Source: Holothuria scabra (lineage: Eukaryota; Echinodermata; Holothuroidea; Aspidochirotida; Holothuriidae). Taken from it: DNA of 64,000 nucleotides. Positions 29,801-38,800 of the stretch are shown one piece after another. Numbering within the stretch: the stretch's first letter is position 1; the number at the start of each line of letters is the position of its first letter. A program made the position numbers and the translations under genes. Where the stretch lies: NCBI GenBank assembly GCA_037179385.1, contig CM074188.1, positions 19,237,318 through 19,301,317 of the forward strand, written 5' to 3'. The notes below the pieces were generated by a model, which worked only from the letters and a program-made list of their open reading frames with translations, was not told the DNA's origin and did no database searches.

Positions 29801-32800
29801 ACCCTTTACATGAGATTAATATTAAGTCAATTTATCCAAGCCACATATTTCAAGCCACATAATTCAAATGCAAAAAATTCCTACAAAATGATATTGAGTA
29901 GTTATTTAGTTTAATGGGGTTTTTACTTCAAGTTATAACCTTTCAGCCTAAGCTAGCAGTGCCCACAGTCATTTTTCCAGATGAAGGGTATTGGATTGTT
30001 TTTCCTGCTCCATTGCTTATGCAGGGTATCCCTACCACTACGTTCTACTGTTAAAGCCTTTGGTACGAATTGACCTGATTGAGGTCTGGATTTCCTACCA
30101 CTAAACCAAGCTTGCCATGACAGGTTTTTATTTCATTTCAATATGATCATAGAAAAAAATATACTATGATACACACATGTCATTACAAGACAGCTTTTGA
30201 AGAAATTCGTTAGCATTAAATTTGCATGTAATTAACCAAATATGCCATTCATATTTAAATCTGATCTGACATACGGTACATTCATTGAGTGAGATGCACC
30301 AAAAAAGCATTTTTGCATTTGCTATGTTGAATCATGTAACATCTGCTGGAAAGCTGTCACACCAGTATTGTACCTTGTAATACAAATATTGTGCATACTA
30401 ATAGCTGCTGTTAGCAAAGATATTACAAAGCAGTCTCCTAAAAATCAATAAAATCCCTCCTGCAACCTCTTTTTGTTTCTTGAAACTTTTCTGATGGTTA
30501 AATATCTACACTATTAGCACACAGTGCTGAGATAATATCACCTAAATTAAGTACCACATATCAAACTGTATTTTTACCAATTTGCCTTCTAATTTTAAGT
30601 TGTTCTTAAATTGTGATCTGCATCCTCAGTATCACCAAATTCCCAATTAACACTAACTTCAAATGGGAAAGAATGAAGCTCCATAGTTTAATTGCAAGCT
30701 AGTACATAAAGTAGACTAGGATTAAAAGCTTATGCAACAAAGCCTGAGCAAGAAAAAAAAAAACCCTAAATAAAACAGAAAACTTTTATACCTAAGTACT
30801 GCACTACTAATAGTATAAGAACAAAAATAGTAAACTTCACAACTTTTAAAACTGTCTACAATTCCCGTAGTCCAGTATAACACACTGCTTATCCTGACTT
30901 ATCTTGAAACCTTTAATGGATTGCAATACAAGAAAGAGAAGTAACAATTTCACTGACCTGTTGTATGATTTTTACAATTCTGGCAAACTCCACCTCCAAT
31001 GAAGTCTCCAAACTCATTAAGACTGGCATTAAACCTTGCAATATCAGCATCATACACACACTCTTCACTGTGGTTAAAACAGTTGCATTCTAAAGAGTAT
31101 GAGAAGATGTGAAAAGCCCTGAGGTAATTTTCCTTCAGTACTTGTGTATTTCTTGTGCAAGCATACATTTCTGATTCCTAGCTGACTGTCTGCAGTAAGC
31201 TAGGGGGCATTTATATTTATGGCACCTTCCATAAAGGAAAATGAATTATTTGCAAAAAAGGTAAAGACAATCAACCTCTGAAATCAGCTCTTAGGTATTA
31301 TTTATCTTTTCAACATTTTCACAAGCAAAATATTTATGTAGGAAGGGACAAATAATCAATAAACACAATACATATACACCTTTTAATATTGCAATAAATG
31401 GTGATAACCTCGTGTTGAAAATTATCATTTTAAACAATTTCAAAAATGTGCTTAGGGAAGTCCCATGAAGAAGTATGCAGGGGTGCTGCTAGCACAACTC
31501 TAGTGCTGGTAGTTTTCTTTGTCTTGGGCCACACAAAGGGCCAAGGTGTGCCAATGGTTGCCCTCAACACCTAAAGAAGATTTGAAAGAAAGTGTGAGTG
31601 GGAGGGGGAACATATGAAGAGATGACAGATTTTTTTTTCAAAATTAAGAGAAGAACACGACACCAAACATATGCATTCCCGATTACTGTATATAAGACAT
31701 CCTCCTGAACACTGTCAAAACAAGTAATGTCTTTGTAAGAGCTTTCTTATATGGAAATCATATCTTAGAGATTAAAATGGTGTGATGTTTGAGAGATAAA
31801 AACACATAAGTCTGAATTATTGTATGATGGAAAAAGTTGAAAGAGTTGATCAGTCAGCAGTATACTTCTTTAATCAAATCAAAGCAAGCTGATTTTTAAT
31901 TCATTCTAGGATTAAAATGGGTTGTCCATCTGACAATCAACTTTTAACTTATGACTGTCTGTATGGAATTTTAGTTGCCTTGGACAATCCTACAACCATG
32001 CAATGAGCCCTGACCAGGGATAAACTTAAGTGTAAATCTTTTGAAAGCAGTGGGTAAGACTTACTCTGACACTGAAAACCATTTTCTCCGGTCTGATAAG
32101 GAAGTTGATTGTAAAAAGGAAGACATTCCTCGCAGTTTGAACCTTGAGTGTTATGCTGGCAAACACAGCGGTAGTTTTGCTGGTCAGGATTGGTTAAGGA
32201 AGGCTGTGAGGTACAATCTGAAGCATGGCTGTTACAATTACATGATGCCAGTGCAACAATGTTGCGTACTGTGTAATGATACTGGAAAATAAAAAGGAAA
32301 TGGTAAGTTATGATCACATAAATATGCTAAATTTCTAATGTCCAAAATAATACAACTTTTATTAAATTTAATTTTCAAAGGAAAGATTAACCTTTTGGTG
32401 CTGGTCAAGTTTATTTGTGAAATTGTGGGTAAAGTCAGTGCTCAAAGATTCTTTATTTGATGTGTGCTTTGCTATGCTTCTAAGCAGCTGAATTTCCTAT
32501 TACAAGCATTAACTAAAAATGTTTAACTGCAGTTTAAGTCTATTGCTAAGCAAATAAAGGTGACAGCATTTGGAACTATGCTGTCTACATTGGGGAACTC
32601 CCACAAGGGTACATTTAGGTTTTTTCTTCATTCAGAGTGTTTTTCTGGGGGTCACATGCTAGTGACATGACATTGTAAAAACTAACCTTTAAAACTGAAA
32701 GATACTTTAGGATGAAATAAAGTCACCCCAATTTGAATTATTGTAGTAATCTGGCATGTTTCAAAATTGGCTCTTGAAAGTCATAGACAATATTTTTCTT

Positions 32801-35800
32801 AACTCTAAATTACAAAATTTAGGCAACTAACCCATTGGCTTACCTTGAATATGTAATGTGATGTGTAAGTCATGAAATGTCATGAGAGCCACTTGGAAGC
32901 AAAATAAGAAGAAATCTGTGCAGTCACAGCTGTTGTTTCAAAATAAGTTGGTGACTGCTTTTGCCTTTTAAGGAAAGCAATGATTCTATTTAGATTACCC
33001 TTCTTTGTTTCTCCTTTTTAAAAGCAATTTTTCAAAATTGCAACTTCAAAGGATTGTTGAATAGGATTTTGGTATGCCTAGCCCAGTTTCTGCCTTCAAG
33101 TACAGACATTGCAAATATCAATGTTTAAAATTTTTTTGTAACTTACAAAACCATTTGACAGAAATCCAAAATTACGGGGCATATTGAAAAATTCAAAGCG
33201 GATATATCTGGCATCAGCCCATTCTTGCAAGACATCAGGAACATCAAATTCAAATAAAATCTGTTGAATACAAATGAAAAAATGTCAAAGGTAAAGTTGC
33301 TACTGCAGACCTTACAGCAAAACTACAACATAGTACAACAGAGATGAGCTGACTTTACTAAAGCAGGCCTCACATTTTAAGGTATGTGAGTGCAACCACA
33401 CACCATTACTCACCTTATATTACTGTGAGGACTGTGAATTTTTGCAAAACTGGATGAAAATTTTGAGCTCATACAAATCTATTAAAGTTAAATAAAACAG
33501 CACACCTACCACACTCCTTAATTTCTGGAAGGGTGCCATTGTTATAGCACACCTAGTGAATCTAAACCTTCAGGCATACTAATGCCATTAGATGGAAATA
33601 CTGCTACAGCTTCATGGAAATAAGCTGTACTGAAATAATCTGTGTAAGAACTTGCGCTTTATACACGACTAAAAAATTGAACACTGAATAGCATTTGTAA
33701 GGTACAAATTTTCAAATAAGAAAGCCAAAGCCAAAAGGCTTAGTTATTCCTTGCCGCAGAAATAAAAGTCTGTTCCTTTTTTCCACAACAAATTGGCAGT
33801 GCTTCATAAAGCATCCACATAGTATATATGAAACGTATCAAAACTTCCTACGTATTGCACAAATCAGGTTCAGAAATTCAGACCCTGCAAAACCCCAGAT
33901 GACTCCTAGCAACCAAAAACTAGGGTTTGCCTGCCTATATAGCATCTACATACTACGTGTGAAATTAACAGTATCCAAGACTAAAGCCTTGAGATAATGT
34001 GTGAACTTGGTATTGAGACTTTGACCCTCAGTGACCCAAATGACCTTTGACCTCCTACAAGAACAAGAGAATTCCATCTATCATCCTATGCATCCACAAA
34101 CCAACATGAAACCTGTCCAAGCTTCCTACCTTGAGATATCATGTAAAAAAGATTTTCAGACTTTGACCCACCAAAAATGATAGGGTTCTTCCTCTCAACC
34201 TAATGCATCCACATACCATCCATACCAAGTATAAAATCTATTTCAACTTCTCATCTTCAGATATTGTGTATTTAAACAAGGTTTTCAGATGTTGACCCCA
34301 AGTAATCCCAAATGACCTTGGATCTCCACCAAAAACAATACACTCTTTCTTATCACTATAATGCATCCAAATACAAACTATAAAATCTCTCCATGCTCAT
34401 GCTACAGACCACCAGATATCATGTAAAAAAGATTTTCAGACTTTGACCCCTGGTAACCCCACATGACCTTTTTACTCCACCAAAAACAACAGAGTTGATT
34501 TTCCCAACATATGGGCAGTCATCTACATGTCAAGTATGACAACCCTTCAAGGTAACCTTCTTGCGATATCTTGTACACAAGGTTTTCAGTCTCTGATCTT
34601 CTCAAATCAACTTTGACCTTTCCCAAAAATAATAGTCTTATTCTTCTCATCACCACACATTTATATTTTACATATGAAGGGTCAGTCATTCCAATCTTGA
34701 GATATCGTGATTATGCTGTTTTTGGACTTTGAACTCCGGTGACTTTGAATGACTTTTGACCTCTGCAAAAAATGATAGGGTTCTTTTTTTAAACATGACA
34801 CATCTATATACCACATATTCAAAGTGTCAGTCATTCCTCACTCTGAGAAATTGGGATTCTGCATGCCTTCGGCAAAGAATCAAAAACTGCAATTTCTTTA
34901 AGAGAAAAATGGCATTATGGGAAATCTGTGATGTGCTTGTGACACATCAAACAAAGCATTAAATTTTTTTTTGATGCTGACCTCATTGTTAGAAAAAATT
35001 GAAAATTCTACATGTAAAGATTTGTATCCAAACATTCAATCTTGACATAAAATTTCAAAGACAGGAAAGGCATCCAATTGTGAGGCAAAGGAATCTGAGG
35101 CAATTGTGCACACTTCATGTCATATTACTTTTTGACCTTGATGAGAACTAGAGACACATTTTGACCAACTACTCTTTAGAGTGAGATATCTTGACTAGGA
35201 ATAGGGTTTGATGGACTTGCATTGGGATATTTTCAAGCTAAACCCTTGTCAAAAGCCACTGGAACATGCCTTGATTAAGCCTGTAAGTTCTTAGATGTAC
35301 ACACTCAGGCTCAAAGAGCTTTAGCAGCAACAGAGTGTAGCCACCAGGTGAAGGGGCATTGGGAGGGGCAACATTTTCCAATAAAAGGTCTTGAACTTGA
35401 GAATATGAAACAAAAATTACCCAAGTAAAAGCTCACAACCAAATCTTAAAAAATTGATCCTGTCTAAGTCGAAAATCTTGCTTAAAAAAGGCAAAACTTT
35501 CTCAAGGAGGAAGGGGACACCTCCTCCCCTTAGACTCCACCTCCAGGCTGGCAAGACTTAAGCACTGATGTGGTACCAAATTTGTAAATTTGGCTACAGG
35601 CCAGAATAGCAGATAGAGGACTCTTCACCAATAAAAAGGAGTCTATTTTATCCCACAAACAGAATACAAGTATCATATGTTTTGGATGACCATTTATTTT
35701 GATTCTTGTTTGATTTCACTTACAGTTTCATCTCTGAATTCAGCTGGTATTCTGTATGTATTGCACATAACACTCTCTAAAGTTTCCACTGCTGTATTTA

Positions 35801-38800
35801 CTGATGACACATCAAAGAATATCAAGCAGTCCTGAGTAGAGGTAACTTTGTACTCCCAAGGAATGAATGTCACTCCATCAGTAGATCTTTGGAGAGCCAT
35901 CTGACCTGGTCTGAGTGAATCCCCCATCTGAATGCTGACACTCTTGATACGGTAAACCTTTGCACAAAAGAGAAAACAATCACCTTGAGGACATGAGCCA
36001 CATTCTAGTTTGTCATTACTTTGATTGCTGTTGTTTACGATATCTGGCAGATTTCAAAGTTTGGGGACCTTCCTAGTTCCAAATGATTTACGTACATTAG
36101 TGAGCTAAATCTCTACAATTGTTAATAAGATCAGCAATATCATTTACAGCTTAAGTGCCAAAGGCAGATGAAATGAAGTACAGCATATCACTAACTGATT
36201 TATTCAGTCCTGAAAGGTTATGTTTATTGTAAAACTACAGTTGTGATGAGGCATTAATTAGGTATCCATGCAGCTGAGCCAATTTATTTGGCCTTACAGA
36301 GAAAGCTGGCCTGCTCTAAGTCAGATTTTCTAAGAAATCTGCCCACATTATATGTACCAGTACAGGACCATATTCCAAATGGTATAATCAAAAGGGGAAG
36401 TTACTTTACAAAAAATAATTTATTGTTTTCTTTAAATTTGTTTTGTATTGTTGTCTTGTCATGATTTTTTTGCAGCACTAGCATGCAGATATATATGTGT
36501 TATTGTCTAAAACTGCTTTATTGTGCTGAATTACATTATGTACAGAATATTAACATTTTTTTAATCAATCAATCCTTCACACTTGTTATTTGAACAAATT
36601 TAGTCAAAATTAACACCACTGCATTGAACTATTTTTGTTAAGAGCATGATTTCAGGAAACAAACCTTGTTCAAACATTGAAGCAGCTATTGCTTAGAAAG
36701 AACAACAAAAATTAGTTTTCTGGCTGGCTGTCAGGAATTCCCTCAGAATCACACAAAAAAAGAGGGGGGGTTGTGTAACTGCAAAACATACTGTAAAGCC
36801 TAACTTGATGCTGTCCTGCACTTAAGTTACAAGTGGGTTCAGGTGGGCAAAAGCTTGCTTTGAGGCCCCTGTAAGGTGCAGTCTAAGGGTCTTTAAAGGA
36901 CATTTATTAAGTTCAAACTTTGCTGCTTAAGTGTTTACTAGCAAAGAAACCAAAAATTTACCATTTTCTAATTTTTATGGAAATGAAAAAAAAGGGGGCG
37001 GGGGAGAATTTTATCCACTTCGTGGAGGTGGAGGGAAGTTAAGTATGTTATTATTGTTTTTGTTGGTTTTTTTCCACTTTTTCTGCTACTGCTCTAGGGA
37101 GTTGAGCACTTCATCAAGCCCATGAGGGTTTTTTGTTCAACCTTCTTCACATTATAACTAAAGGATTTATTCCAATTGATGTAAATGTTTGTAAATATGT
37201 ATGATGTGAAAAACAAATGAAATGAAATGAAACCTTCATCTGGAAAAGGAGGGGGACAAATCCCCCTTTCCCACCTTTGTCAGAATCTTTAGCTGTACAA
37301 AGAACAGTATAACTAAAGGCAAATCCACCCCTGTTTCTATTTTTTCCTATATTCCTATTTTTCTTTACAAGTGGAAAATAACTTGCCAAATATTTTTACC
37401 TATTCTTCCAATTCATATGGTGATAATCAAACAAACCACCTTTGTGATGAAAATGGAATGTCAAGATGGACTTGTTAAAGATATTACTTTTCAGAGAATT
37501 TCTTTGAGAACGAATATTCAGAACTCTATCCTGGATAGAGCAATTACTTAAACAAGGTGATTTTGATCACTGTCACAGGATTGATTTCATATTCAGGCTG
37601 TAACTGATGATTTACTTTTCAAACAATGCACTCCCAAATTCAAACAATTCAGTTGCAATCCTTTACCTCAATGATTATATTGATCTTGGCCAATACCATC
37701 TGTGACCAAAGGTAAACAAAAATGCAGCTAGACAAACAATGCCTTCCATGCAGTGATTTGGAGCTTTATCTGATCTACAGTAGACACTAATGCCTAACTT
37801 GCCTTTAGTAGAGTATAGTTTGAAATAAGAATTGTGGTAGAGTAGGGTCTGAAGTGAGAACTTTGAAAGTTTTTTTGGTAGCAGTATTCAAACATTAATT
37901 TTGCATGATGTAGTTTCAAAAATCACCCTGGTAAAACGGCTGTTAAATTTGAGGTGCCACACTTAAAGGTTTCTCAATGATGACTCTCTTCTCTCTTTCA
38001 TTTCTTGGAAACCATTTAGGAGGCGAGGATGATACTAATACTTTTCTTTACTTCTGACCTTGTGAGCTACAGTGGTGTTTGGTGGCAAACATGCAAAGTA
38101 TCCCATTTACAATACTCAGTAATGTAATGTCAACCTGTTTGGTGCAGCAGCATGGTACTGAAGCTTCAAATGCTACATCACATTACCCTTTCGAGTTACT
38201 GAGTTGATAATTTCACTCTTTGTCATCAATGGCCTTAATAAAAACAATAATAATCAGGATGTACAGCTGGCAGAAATACTGTAGCATGAAGACCCTATTG
38301 ATATGAACTACATGATGGACTTTTAGCCATTGCACTTAGGTAGCAAACTTTAGCTCCCTTGTCTCCATATCATTGTTACTTAATCTTTCTTGAGTCCTTT
38401 GCAAGAACCCTGAGCACAGAAATTTAACTCCTCTGCAAATACACCATGCTCATGGCAGTATGAGTTTATTTATAACTGGTTTTGCTTTGTACCAGGCTTA
38501 TTGCAACCTGAGGCCAATGTACAGTATATAGGCAAAGAAACAGACAGTTCAAGTGCATGGTTGCAATGTGAGAGGAGGTGAACTGTTTAGTGAACTAGCC
38601 AAGTGAAAAAGCTTGCCTAGAAGGCAAATGATGAGTTTTTGGAAGCGACCACACCTTAAATGGGGAAATCTTGGTATGATATATACAGTATGCACCCCTT
38701 CCTGCTGTAAAAACATGCTTAGGCCATAGCAGATTTGATCAAGACATACATAAACAATGTGTTTGTACTTAATTTTTAGACAAAGAATTCAGAAAAGGTA

